DNA from: Mycobacterium asiaticum DSM 44297
GTDB lineage: Bacteria > Actinomycetota > Actinomycetes > Mycobacteriales > Mycobacteriaceae
NCBI RefSeq assembly: GCF_000613245.1
Contig: NZ_HG964937.1
Span: 1,339,924-1,398,361 of the forward strand
Length of the DNA: 58,438 nucleotides
Direction: 5' to 3'
Positions 43,724 through 51,725 of this stretch are shown in pieces (position 1 is the stretch's first letter; each line of letters begins with the position of its first letter). The translations under genes were made by a program, and so were the position numbers. The notes under the pieces are model-generated. The model was not told where the DNA came from and did no database searches. It was given only the letters and a program-made list of their open reading frames with translations.

Positions 43724-44527
43724 ATGCCCGAAATGGATCGACGCCGCATGCTCAAACTGGCGGGCCTGATGACAGGTGCCGCCGCCCTGGCCCCCGCACC
43801 AAAGGCGTCCGCGGCGCCCAGCGGCGCATCGGGACCATACATCTTCCACGACGAGTTCGACGGGCCGGCCGGCTCTGCGCCCGATCCCGCCAAGTGGACG
43901 GTGTCCAAGGCCCGCGAAACGATCAAGGACCCCACCTACTGGGAGCTGCCCGAGCACGTCGGCCAGTACCGCGACGACCGGCAGAACGTGTTTGTGGACG
44001 GAAACTCCAATCTCGTCATCCGCGCGGCGAAAGACGGCAACACCTACTACGGCGGCAAGATTTTCAGCTCGTGGGAAGGCGACATCGGCCACACCTGGGA
44101 AGCCCGCATCAAATTGGACTGCCTGACAGCCGGCTGCTGGCCCGCGTGGTGGTTGTCCAGTGACGCGCAAGGTGAAATCGACATCCTCGAGTGGTACGGC
44201 AACGGCAAGTGGCCCGCCGCGACGACCGTGCACGCCAAAGCCAACGGCTCCGAATGGAAAACCCACAACCTCGCCCTCGACAGTGCCTGGCACACGTGGC
44301 GAGTCCAGTGGGACGACGCCGGCATGCGGTTCTGGCAGGACTACACCGACGGGGCCGCGCCGTACTTCACCGTCCCGGCGAATTCGCTGGCGGACTGGCC
44401 GTTCAACAACCCCGGCTACCGGCTCTTCCCGATTCTGAATCTCGCTGTGGCGGGTTCGGGCGGCGGTGATCCCGGACCGGGCACCTACCCCGCGCAGATG
44501 CTCGTCGACTATGTCCGCGTCTGGTAA
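43724..44527 (+). CDS. GH16-family endo-beta-1,3-glucanase-like protein (Rv0315-like), secreted
   Basis: This ~267-residue protein has a probable Tat/Sec signal (MDRRRMLKLAGLMTGAAALA) and a GH16 beta-jelly-roll domain with the catalytic signature GEIDILEW (Glu151, Asp153 and Glu156). The blocks FHDEFDGPAGS, YRDDRQNVFVDGNSNLVIR, WEARIK, CWPAWWLSSD and LNLAVAGSGGGDPGPGTYP match the M. tuberculosis Rv0315 laminarinase-type protein closely. It would hydrolyse beta-1,3-glucans outside the cell, or act as a cell-surface antigen. The ATG at 43724 and a TTG two codons upstream (giving MLMPEMDRRRM as in Rv0315) are both possible starts. It lies 64 bp after the PPE pair. Confidence 0.92.
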   Translation: MPEMDRRRMLKLAGLMTGAAALAPAPKASAAPSGASGPYIFHDEFDGPAGSAPDPAKWTVSKARETIKDPTYWELPEHVGQYRDDRQNVFVDGNSNLVIRAAKDGNTYYGGKIFSSWEGDIGHTWEARIKLDCLTAGCWPAWWLSSDAQGEIDILEWYGNGKWPAATTVHAKANGSEWKTHNLALDSAWHTWRVQWDDAGMRFWQDYTDGAAPYFTVPANSLADWPFNNPGYRLFPILNLAVAGSGGGDPGPGTYPAQMLVDYVRVW

Positions 44528-44566
44528 CTAGCCCTCCGGACGCCTTGGTCACCGAACCCGTCGACG

Positions 44567-45616
44567 TCACTCCTCCGGCTTCTGCCGCCACTCGTTGATT
44601 CTGCGGCCCAGCGAATCCGCCGCGGTGGTGGCCGCGCGCCCGACGCCGTCGACCAGGCCGCCCAGGCCGTCGCGAATCCCCTTGATCAGCGGGTCGTCGG
44701 ATTGGTCGAAGCCGTCCTTGTAGTGACGAGCCGCCTCGCCCAGGTCGTCGGCGAATGATGCCTTGTCGTCATCGGCGCGACGCGGGTAGTCGCCGGACAG
44801 CACTTTGGCGTACCCGCCGGTGTCTACCCACTGGGTCAGGGCGGCAGCGCGCAGGACCGAGAAGGGGTGGGTCTGCAGTTCCAGGTTTAGCAGTTTGAGC
44901 ACGCCGTCGCGCATGTCGCCGGACCGTTCGTACTCCCGGGCCTGGGCCAGGAAGGCCTGCGAGTCCAGTTTGTCCAGCCGGTTGCCGCCGGCAAGTTTCA
45001 TCTCCACCCGGACCGCGGTGTCCAAGTCCTGGCTGCACAGCAGCCCGGCGCGGTCCCCGGATAACTCCGACTTCCGTTGCCATTCCAGCAGGGCCGCGAC
45101 GATCGCCCGCAGCGCCCAGCCTCCGACCGGCATGAATCCGAACGACCGCGCCAGCCGCATCAAATGCATCATCATGGTGCGGTAGACGGCGTGCCCGGAC
45201 AGCGCATGCCCGAGTTCATGGCCAACCACGAACCGCAACTCGTCGTGTGTCATCAGGTCGTACAGCCCGGACGTGAGCACGATGAACGGCTGGTCTATCC
45301 CGATGGTGTATGCGTTGGCCTCCGGGGACTGGATGACGAAAAGCTCCGGCTTCTCCGGTGCGTCCAGCACGTCGGCGCACTCCTGCAGCAGCGTGTCCAC
45401 GTCTGCGAACTGGCGCGGGCCCACCCGCGCGGCGCTGGCCAGGTAAAGCAGCCGGTGTTGGCGTTCCCGCAGCATCCCCGACAGCAGCTTCAGGATCTGG
45501 TCGAATCCCTTGAGCCGGCGTAGCGCGGACAGCGCGGTCCGGTCTGCGGGGTGCTCCCATGCCCGGGAACTGATGTCGGGAAAAACCGCGCGCGTCGTGG
45601 CTGGCGGGTTGGACAT
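44567..45616 (-). CDS. M48 family metalloprotease
   Basis: This 349-residue protein has the zinc motif HELGH (residues 133-137) preceded by TSGLYDLMTHDELRFVV and a later Glu in SELSGDRAG as third ligand. An internal hydrophobic stretch (GFMPVGGWALRAIVAALLEW) could associate with the membrane, but no N-terminal signal is seen. M48 proteases degrade damaged or signal proteins; target unknown. The C-terminus (DPLIKGIRDGLGGLVDGVG) is helical. The start is the ATG at 45614-45616 (MSNPPATTRA); five extra codons upstream are possible. It is convergent with the GH16 gene. Confidence 0.89.
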   Translation of the reverse strand: MSNPPATTRAVFPDISSRAWEHPADRTALSALRRLKGFDQILKLLSGMLRERQHRLLYLASAARVGPRQFADVDTLLQECADVLDAPEKPELFVIQSPEANAYTIGIDQPFIVLTSGLYDLMTHDELRFVVGHELGHALSGHAVYRTMMMHLMRLARSFGFMPVGGWALRAIVAALLEWQRKSELSGDRAGLLCSQDLDTAVRVEMKLAGGNRLDKLDSQAFLAQAREYERSGDMRDGVLKLLNLELQTHPFSVLRAAALTQWVDTGGYAKVLSGDYPRRADDDKASFADDLGEAARHYKDGFDQSDDPLIKGIRDGLGGLVDGVGRAATTAADSLGRRINEWRQKPEE

Positions 45617-45749
45617 GGCCGCTCCCCTCATTGGTCGCTCTCAGGATAAGGGGGTAGCCAGCCGCAAAAATGCAGCAAATACCGAGGACAGTCGTGCGTC
45701 GGGCAATCGGTTAACCGCCGGTGGTTAAACCGGCTACCGTGCGAAAACG

Positions 45750-45956
45750 CTAGGCGGGTGCGTCGCCGGCCGAGTACAGGCCGAAGGCACGGTCCCGGGT
45801 GTGCAGGGTGCCACCGGCCGCGGCGGCGCGTTGCCTACCGATATGCGCGGGGTGCCGGCGCATCGCTTCCTGAAGTTGGCGTTCGCGGCGCTGAGCTGCG
45901 GCCCAGCGAGGATGGGACTGCAGATAAATTACCTTCGCCTCAGAAGAATTCGCCAC
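45750..45956 (-). CDS. Small conserved hypothetical protein (68 residues)
   Basis: This short gene starts at the GTG at 45954-45956 (ANSSEAKVIYLQSHPRWAAA). The strong ribosome-binding site GGAGAGGAG (45966-45974 on the minus strand) lies nine bases upstream and rules out the TTG directly adjoining it. The protein is basic and helical (AQRRERQLQEAMRRHPAHIG), with no signal peptide. I recognise no family function. The gap before the M48 gene (45617-45749) looks non-coding. Confidence 0.68.
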   Translation of the reverse strand: MANSSEAKVIYLQSHPRWAAAQRRERQLQEAMRRHPAHIGRQRAAAAGGTLHTRDRAFGLYSAGDAPA

Positions 45957-45965
45957 GATTGTCAA

Positions 45966-45974
45966 CTCCTCTCC
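45966..45974 (-). promoter_or_regulatory. Strong ribosome-binding site of the 68-residue gene
   Basis: GGAGAGGAG on the minus strand is nine bases before the GTG start. It is the main evidence that this small frame is a real gene and fixes its start. Confidence 0.6.
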
Positions 45975-46121
45975 GATTTACCACCGAAAGCCACAACCTG
46001 TGGTTCTTAAGCTCTGTTCGCCAGGATGCCCAGCAAAGCTGAGACCTAACCGTGTCCCAAGATGAGAATTTGCCGTGAATTCGTTATCGCACGACGATCG
46101 GGGTCCGATATGCGGACGGGT

Positions 46122-46970
46122 CTAGGGAGTCAGCAGGGCGACCGCGCTCCAAGGCCTGCGGGGGCCGGGATGGCGCGGATCCGGCTGGGGAAGCAGTGCC
46201 GCTGCGCGCATCGGCACTGGTAGACGACCGAACCGGCGCGCCGCGCCCAGCAGCGATTCGGCTTCGACGACGTGCCACCCAAGGCCTTCGAAATAGGCCA
46301 ACCCGTTGTCGGGGGCGAACCGGAATGGCGCATTCTGCAGCAGCCCGGCCATCTTCTTGTTCATCATTCTTTTCAGGCCCGGGCCGGCGAAATCGAGCAT
46401 CCACCACCCCACCTCCGGTCGTTTGATGGCCGCCGAAAGCGCGGCCACGTCCGGTTCCTCCAGATACATCAACAGCCCCTCGGTCAGCACCAGCGCCCGG
46501 GTGGCCCCCGCGAGCGCTTCTTGCAGGAACGCATCGCGGGCGTCCGCATCGGCCAGGTCGACGGCGGCGCGGGTTAGCCGGCACCGCGGCGTCTCGTCGG
46601 CGAGCAACTGCGTCTTTTCGGCCAGCAACGGCGGCAGATCGGCTTCTACCCACGGGAATTCGGCCGGCAGGGGCAATCGGTAGGGGCGGGTGTCCAGGCC
46701 GGCGGCCAGGTTCAGCACCCGGTCGCAGCCGTCGCCGATCGCACGAAGAATCGCGTCGTCGATGATCTTGGTGCGTGCGACCAGCCACCAGCCGTCCCGT
46801 GTTGACCGCGGAACGTGGGCGACGATGGCCCGGCCCTGTGGGCCCGCTAGCCGTTCGGCGAGCGGATCCTCGAACAACGCATCCGGCCGAGCCGACTCGG
46901 TGGCCCGGTGCAAAGCGGTCCAACGGGCGGTATCGGAAACGTGGGTGATGACGTGGTCACTGCCTGGCAT
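46122..46970 (-). CDS. Class I SAM-dependent methyltransferase (TIGR00027/LCM type)
   Basis: This 282-residue protein belongs to the mycobacterial TIGR00027 S-adenosylmethionine-dependent methyltransferase family. It has RTKIIDDAILRAIGDGCDRV, the SAM motif VLNLAAGLDTRPYRLPLPAE, then FPWVEADLPPLLAEKTQLLA and LVLTEGLLMYLEEPDVAAL. The acidic loop and RPYRL are the family hallmarks shared with leucine carboxyl methyltransferases. Members are numerous in mycobacteria, with substrates mostly unknown. The start is taken as the ATG at 46968-46970; a TTG at 47000 would add ten residues. Confidence 0.9.
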   Translation of the reverse strand: MPGSDHVITHVSDTARWTALHRATESARPDALFEDPLAERLAGPQGRAIVAHVPRSTRDGWWLVARTKIIDDAILRAIGDGCDRVLNLAAGLDTRPYRLPLPAEFPWVEADLPPLLAEKTQLLADETPRCRLTRAAVDLADADARDAFLQEALAGATRALVLTEGLLMYLEEPDVAALSAAIKRPEVGWWMLDFAGPGLKRMMNKKMAGLLQNAPFRFAPDNGLAYFEGLGWHVVEAESLLGAARRFGRLPVPMRAAALLPQPDPRHPGPRRPWSAVALLTP

Positions 46971-47059
46971 ACGTTGGGTTATAGCAGCCGGCGGTGACAA
47001 CGAGCCCCGATCGTTCGCGGGCGCAGTTTCCCAAGTTGTGAGTCCGGTACGGTTCGCTC

Positions 47060-48073
47060 ATGGCCGACCGAAACCGTCGTTTCCTGCTCCGCGAACGTCC
47101 CACCGGGCGCATCGGGCCCAATACTTTCGAACTCGACGAGCAGCCGATAACCGATATCGGCGACGGCGAGGCACTGGTCCGCGTCGACTGGATCTCGCTC
47201 GACCCGACCAATCGGGCTTGGATCAACGACATTCCTTCGTATCTGCCGCCGGTGGGCATCGGCGAGGTGATGCGCGGTGGCGGGATCGGCGAGGTCATCG
47301 CGTCCAAGAACCCGAACCTTCCGGTGGGCCAGGTCGTGCAGGGCCTGCTTGGCTGGCAGGAGTACATGGTCGCCTCGGCGTCGACAATGGTGATGCCGGT
47401 CGAAGTCGCCGAGGGCGTGTCGCCGAGTGCCTACATGGGTGCGCTTGGGATGACGGGGTTGACCGCGTGGATCGGTATCCGCGACATCGGCAAGCCCAAA
47501 CCCGGTGAGACGGTGGTGGTCTCGGCCGCCGCTGGCGCGGTGGGTTCGGTGGCCGGACAGCTCGCCAAGGCCGACGGTGCGCGCGTCGTCGGGATCGCCG
47601 GCGGCCCCGAGAAGTGTGCGCTGCTGACCGAACAACTCGGCTTCGACGCGGCCGTCGACCACAAGGCTGCGGACTGGGCTGCACAGTTGGCGGCGGCGAC
47701 CCCGGACGGCATCGACGTCGACTTCGAGAACGTCGGCGGTGACATCATGGATGCGATCTTCGCCCGGTTGAACATCAATGCGCGAGTTGCGCTGTGCGGC
47801 TTGATCTCTGGCTACAACGACGCGGAGCCGCCGCCGGGGCCGCGGGCCTTCGGCAACCTGCTCGTCCAGCGTGCGACGCTGCAGGGTTTCATCGTGCTGG
47901 ACCACCTCGGCCGCACACAGGAAGCGGTTAGCGAGATCGCCGCTCTGATCTCCGCGGGCAAGCTGACACCGCTGGAAACGGTGGTCGAAGGTTTCGAGCA
48001 GCTGCCAACCGCGATCAACATGCTGTTCGACGGCAAGAACGTCGGCAAACTGATGGTCAAGATCAACGGTTAG
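47060..48073 (+). CDS. NADP-dependent MDR-family oxidoreductase (PTGR-like)
   Basis: This 337-residue zinc-independent medium-chain reductase has the Rossmann motif VVVSAAAGAVGSVAGQLAKA (AAxGxVG), IAGGPEKCALLTEQLGFDAA for NADP selection, and VDFENVGGDIMDAIFARLN. The fold matches leukotriene B4 12-hydroxydehydrogenase/prostaglandin reductase-type enzymes and YncB-like proteins, which reduce alkenal/one double bonds. The catalytic substrate is unknown. The start is the ATG at 47060. The 3' end overlaps that of the TetR gene by 11 bases. Confidence 0.91.
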   Translation: MADRNRRFLLRERPTGRIGPNTFELDEQPITDIGDGEALVRVDWISLDPTNRAWINDIPSYLPPVGIGEVMRGGGIGEVIASKNPNLPVGQVVQGLLGWQEYMVASASTMVMPVEVAEGVSPSAYMGALGMTGLTAWIGIRDIGKPKPGETVVVSAAAGAVGSVAGQLAKADGARVVGIAGGPEKCALLTEQLGFDAAVDHKAADWAAQLAAATPDGIDVDFENVGGDIMDAIFARLNINARVALCGLISGYNDAEPPPGPRAFGNLLVQRATLQGFIVLDHLGRTQEAVSEIAALISAGKLTPLETVVEGFEQLPTAINMLFDGKNVGKLMVKING

Positions 48074-48671
48074 CGGCCGGCTCAGCCAGATACGCGTCGA
48101 GAAAATTTCGCAGGGCCGGTTCCAACTCGGAAACGCTTGAGCCGTGCAGCTTGGCGAGCAGGATAAGCCCCTGGTAGTGCGCGAACAGGGCGTGGGCCAG
48201 CCGGTCCGGGTCGACGTCTGCGCGCAGCATCCCCGCCGCCGCGGCGTCACGGCAGATCGCGGCGAGCCGGCCCTGCAGGTCCGCCAGTCGGTCGGCGAGG
48301 TGGCTGCGGACAGCTTCGTCGGTGGTGGACAGTTCGGCGGCGAGGTTGCCGAACGGGCAGCCCACGAATCGTCCGAACTGGGCGTGTAGGGCTGCCTGAA
48401 TCCCGCCGATCGCGGATGGGATCGAGGACAGGGTTTCGGCCGGCGTATCCCCCGGCTGACCGGCCAGCCGGGCCGCGAACAGCTGCAGATGCAGATCGAT
48501 GACGGCTTTCGCCAGGTCGGCTTTCGATGGGAAGTAGTGGTAGAAGCTGCCTTTCCGAACATCGGCGGCCGCGCAGAGTTCTTCCACCCCGACGGCGTGG
48601 TAGCTGCGTTCGAGGAACAGGCGGGCAGCGTTCGACACGATGCGATCGCGGGCGTCCGAAGTGCGTGGCAC
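48063..48671 (-). CDS. TetR/AcrR family transcriptional regulator
   Basis: This 202-residue repressor has an N-terminal helix-turn-helix (SDARDRIVSNAARLFLERSY, VGVEELCAAADVRKGSFYHY, FPSKADLAKA), the classic TetR DNA-binding pattern, and a helical ligand-binding C-terminus (FVGCPFGNLAAELSTTDEAV) like the TetR_C_16/47 group. The GTG at 48669-48671 is chosen because a perfect-arm operator lies just upstream, and the longer frame to 48830 passes through that operator. It likely represses itself and the divergent haloalkane dehalogenase gene. Confidence 0.88.
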   Translation of the reverse strand: MPRTSDARDRIVSNAARLFLERSYHAVGVEELCAAADVRKGSFYHYFPSKADLAKAVIDLHLQLFAARLAGQPGDTPAETLSSIPSAIGGIQAALHAQFGRFVGCPFGNLAAELSTTDEAVRSHLADRLADLQGRLAAICRDAAAAGMLRADVDPDRLAHALFAHYQGLILLAKLHGSSVSELEPALRNFLDAYLAEPAANR

Positions 48672-48691
48672 GCGCGCATGGTATCGAATAG

Positions 48692-48707
48692 TTGACTGGT
48701 CAGTCAA
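48692..48707. promoter_or_regulatory. TetR-type operator between tetR and the dehalogenase gene
   Basis: TTGACTG-GT-CAGTCAA has perfect seven-base arms around a two-base centre. It lies 21 bases upstream of the TetR start and 50 bases upstream of the haloalkane dehalogenase start, in an 85-base divergent gap. The shape and location are those of an autoregulatory TetR operator. Confidence 0.7.
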
Positions 48708-48756
48708 AAGTCGGATACTTTGGCGCGGGCCACCACGTCGAAGGAGATCGCCCGCT

Positions 48757-49650
48757 ATGAGTTCCCCCGCCCCCGAGGTGTTCCGCACTCCCGATGCGCG
48801 ATTCGAAAACCTCCCCGGATACGACTTCACGCCGCACTATCTCGAGGTCGACGGCCTGCGAATGCACTACCTGGACGAAGGCCCAAGGGATGGCTCACCG
48901 GTCGTGTGTTTCCATGGCGAGCCGTCCTGGGCCTACCTCTACCGGAAGATGTTGCCGCCCTTGGTCGCCGCCGGGCGCCGGGTCATAGTCCCCGACTACG
49001 CGGGTTTTGGACGGTCCGACAAACCCACCGACCGGCGGTGGTACAGCTTCGACCGGCACAGCGAGTTCGTCGCCAAGGTGCTCGGTGCTCTCGAGCTGAA
49101 GAATGCCACCGTCGTCGTCCAGGACTGGGGTGGTCCGATCGGGCTGCGCTGGGCGGTCGAGCACGAGCCTCACGTCGGCGCCTTGATGGTGATGAACACG
49201 GGCCTGTTCACCGGTCGGGTGTCCAAGGGTTTCATGGCCTGGCGCAACTTCGCGGAGAAGAACCCGGACCTGCCGGTGGGTTTTGTCATTCAGAGCGCGA
49301 CCACCACCGAGCTGCCCGACGAGATCGTCGCCGCCTATGACGCGCCGTTCCCCATCCCGGAATCGAAGGCCGGCGCCGCCCAGTTCCCGTTGCTGGTCCC
49401 GATCGCCGAGGACGCACCCGGCGCCGCCCGGATGCTCGAGATCACCGATCAGCTCTCGCGCTGGAATAAGCCTGCACTGATTGCCTTTTCGGACAGCGAC
49501 CCGGTATTCCCCTACCCGAAGTCTGGCGAGCTGTTCTGCGAGCTGATCCCGACCGCGGGCCAGCAGGTGCGGATCGAGGGTGCGGCGCACTTCCTGCAAG
49601 AGGACCGGGGCGAACAACTCGCCGCCGAGCTACTCGCCCGGCTCGCCTAG
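48757..49650 (+). CDS. Haloalkane dehalogenase (HLD-I type)
   Basis: This 297-residue alpha/beta hydrolase has the oxyanion motif HGEPSW (53-58), nucleophile Asp123 followed by Trp124 (VVQDWGGPIG), a late Asp in AFSDSDPVFP and His in GAAHFLQEDRGEQLA. The Trp next to the nucleophile and HGEPSW (rather than HGNPTS) are typical of the HLD-I subfamily that includes DhmA. The enzyme hydrolyses haloalkanes to alcohols and halide in the cytoplasm; physiological substrate unknown. AAGGAGA precedes the ATG at 48757. The divergent TetR and shared operator suggest substrate- or product-induced expression. Confidence 0.9.
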   Translation: MSSPAPEVFRTPDARFENLPGYDFTPHYLEVDGLRMHYLDEGPRDGSPVVCFHGEPSWAYLYRKMLPPLVAAGRRVIVPDYAGFGRSDKPTDRRWYSFDRHSEFVAKVLGALELKNATVVVQDWGGPIGLRWAVEHEPHVGALMVMNTGLFTGRVSKGFMAWRNFAEKNPDLPVGFVIQSATTTELPDEIVAAYDAPFPIPESKAGAAQFPLLVPIAEDAPGAARMLEITDQLSRWNKPALIAFSDSDPVFPYPKSGELFCELIPTAGQQVRIEGAAHFLQEDRGEQLAAELLARLA

Positions 49651-49695
49651 CGGGCCAGAATTTCCTGCGGTCGTCGCGCCGCTACGGTGATCTTT

Positions 49696-50931
49696 ATGCC
49701 CTCGGCCAGCCGCCCGCCCACGGATCAGGTGAAGCGGCGCCCGAAGGACCGCAAGGCCCAGATTGCGCGGGCCGCGGCCGATGCGTTCAGCGAGCTCGGC
49801 TACCACGCGGTCAGCATGGAAAACATCGCGGCGCGCGTTGGGATCTCGGCGGCGGCGCTGTACCGGCACTCCCAAGGCAAGTACGAACTGTTTCGGGATG
49901 CCGTGCTGGCGCTCGGACAAAATCTGGTGGACGCCACGGCATTCGTCGACGGGTTGCCCGCCGACGCGGACCCTGAACAGACACTGCGGGCACTGATCCG
50001 CGCCCTGATCGACATCACGATCGTCAACCGCACTGCCGGCGGCTTGTACCGCTGGGAAGGCCGCTATCTCCACGGCGATGACCAGCAAGCGCTGGGAGAC
50101 CAGATCAAAGTGGTCAACCGGCGCCTGCAGCGGCCGCTGATGGCGATTCGGCCGGAGCTGACCTCACGCCAGCGCTGGACACTGTCGGCGGCGACGCTGA
50201 GCGTGATCGGCAGCATCACCGATCATCGCTCTCGCCTTGCCACCGGCGAGATTCGCGCCACATTGACCGACATCACCACCGCTCTGCTGTTCGCCGAGCT
50301 CCCTACCGCACCCGTCGGCGAAGTCAAACCGCAACGGGCACAGTCGATGACGAAATCCGCGGGGAGTTACGAACTACTGCTGCACGAGTCGATGCGGCTG
50401 TTTCACGAGCGCGGCTACCGCGAGACCAGCATGGAGGACATTGCTACCGCCGTCGGCATTCCGGTGGCCGGCATCTATCAGTACTTCCCGGGCAAGGCGG
50501 ACATCCTGGGTGTCGCCTACCGCCGGGCAGCGGATCAGCAGTCCGGTGACCTCTCCACCGTGCTGGCCCTCAACAGCGATCCCGAGGCGGCGTTGACGGG
50601 GCTCATCGACGCCTACGTCGCGCGGTCGCTGACCAACCCCGAACTTGCTCATGTGTATTTCACCGAGCGGCACAATCTTCCGGAAGCCGACGCCGTGATG
50701 CTGTACAACATCCAGCGCTCCACCGTTGAATCCTGGGCCCGGCTCGCCGTGGCCGCCCGGCCGGAGCTAACCATGGGCCGGGCCCGGTACGCCGTGCACG
50801 CGGCCTTCGCCCTCGCCGTGGATATCGGCCGGTTATCCGGCCCGGCCGCGGACCAGAGTGCGTATGCCGTGCTGCGACGGCTGATGGAGATCACCCTGCT
50901 GGGCAGGGCCATGACTGGCGAGCAGGCGTAA
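49696..50931 (+). CDS. Double TetR-family regulator (two fused TetR units)
   Basis: This ~411-residue protein contains two complete TetR DNA-binding regions. The first is at about residues 18-62 (DRKAQIARAAADAFSELGYH, MENIAARVGISAAALYRHSQ); the second is at about residues 225-270 (LLHESMRLFHERGYRETSME, DIATAVGIPVAGIYQYFPGK). Each is followed by a helical C-terminal half. Ordinary TetR repressors are ~200 residues and dimerise; this one would act as a covalent dimer. Targets are unknown. The ATG at 49696 is chosen; a GTG three codons earlier is in frame. It starts 45 bases after the dehalogenase stop, so it may share that operon. Confidence 0.87.
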   Translation: MPSASRPPTDQVKRRPKDRKAQIARAAADAFSELGYHAVSMENIAARVGISAAALYRHSQGKYELFRDAVLALGQNLVDATAFVDGLPADADPEQTLRALIRALIDITIVNRTAGGLYRWEGRYLHGDDQQALGDQIKVVNRRLQRPLMAIRPELTSRQRWTLSAATLSVIGSITDHRSRLATGEIRATLTDITTALLFAELPTAPVGEVKPQRAQSMTKSAGSYELLLHESMRLFHERGYRETSMEDIATAVGIPVAGIYQYFPGKADILGVAYRRAADQQSGDLSTVLALNSDPEAALTGLIDAYVARSLTNPELAHVYFTERHNLPEADAVMLYNIQRSTVESWARLAVAARPELTMGRARYAVHAAFALAVDIGRLSGPAADQSAYAVLRRLMEITLLGRAMTGEQA

Positions 50932-50987
50932 AAGCCCGCGACACGGCGAGCGTGTGCGGGGTTTTAGGTCTGCTCGCGCCCACCGGG

Positions 50988-51356
50988 CTACAGATCCGCC
51001 AACACCAGGACCTTCGACGAATCCCGCGGGTCGACGCGGACGGGCACTTCGGCGCCCGCCGAGATGTGCGGCGCCGTAGACAGTTCGAGTGCGATGCGTC
51101 GCGTGGCCCGGTATTCGTCTCGGTCGGGCAGCCGCACATCCAGCACCAGCTCGTGCCAATGGCCCAGTGCGGTGGTTGCCACGTTCGGCCGGATCGCGGC
51201 GATGGTGGCGACGCCCTCGATGCCGTCCCGCATCAGACGCTCCCGGTCGCCGTTCAGGGCGTGCAGTTCTGCCAGTGATTCCAGCGCCGCCCGCTGATCG
51301 GCCCGGGTGACTCGCCGGCCCGCGCTGGCCTTCCTTGCCCTTTCGAACCAGCCCAC
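50988..51356 (-). CDS. Conserved hypothetical protein
   Basis: This protein has ~122 residues if the GTG at 51354-51356 is used (GWFERARKASAGRRVTRADQ); an upstream ATG at 51378-51380 would add eight residues and overlap the divergent neighbour's start by two bases. The charged N-terminus and VTRADQRAALESLAELHAL helix are followed by beta-like segments (HELVLDVRLPDRDEYRATRR, EVPVRVDPRDSSKVLVLADL) as in small beta-barrel ligand-binding proteins. I recognise no function. It is divergent from the EF-Tu-domain-like gene. Confidence 0.68.
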   Translation of the reverse strand: MGWFERARKASAGRRVTRADQRAALESLAELHALNGDRERLMRDGIEGVATIAAIRPNVATTALGHWHELVLDVRLPDRDEYRATRRIALELSTAPHISAGAEVPVRVDPRDSSKVLVLADL

Positions 51357-51378
51357 GGGCTCAGAGTAGCGTTGGCGC

Positions 51379-51651
51379 ATGTTTCGCATGACCGTGCAAG
51401 ACGTGTTCGTCATCCGCGGCCGCGGTGCGGTAGCCACCGGCCGAGTGGAATACGGAGAACTGCGCGTCGGTGATCAGGTGCGCATCAACGACGGGCCGAC
51501 GGTGCGGGTCGACGCCATCGAGCAATTCCGGAAGAAGGTGGACACCGCGACCACCGGCGACAACATCGGGATCCTGTTGTCGAAACTTAAGAAGGACGAC
51601 CTGGCCGCCGGGGACATCATCACCTCGACGGGTGGTGCCTTCCTGGCCTAG
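51379..51651 (+). CDS. Stand-alone EF-Tu domain-2-like small protein
   Basis: This 90-residue protein consists of one beta-barrel: FRMTVQDVFVIRGRGAVATG, RVEYGELRVGDQVRIN, DAIEQFRKKVDTATTGDNIG, ILLSKLKKDDLAAGDIIT. This reproduces domain 2 of EF-Tu/IF2-type translational GTPases (VFxIxGRGxVxTGRV..G.L..GD.V...., GDNIGILL) without any GTPase domain. It starts at the ATG at 51379; I see no ribosome-binding site, so it may be leaderless. Function unknown; nucleic-acid or tRNA-like binding is speculative. Confidence 0.8.
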   Translation: MFRMTVQDVFVIRGRGAVATGRVEYGELRVGDQVRINDGPTVRVDAIEQFRKKVDTATTGDNIGILLSKLKKDDLAAGDIITSTGGAFLA

Positions 51652-51725
51652 TCGGGAGAAAAGGCTTGCTGGGCAAGGTTCGGCAAAGCGGTTGAATTGC
51701 CCGCCGCGACCTCTATTGTCGTCCC

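Noticed and set aside
46084..46923. 279-residue minus-strand frame overlapping the methyltransferase gene in another frame
   Set aside because: It overlaps the TIGR00027 methyltransferase over nearly its whole length and lacks any motif.
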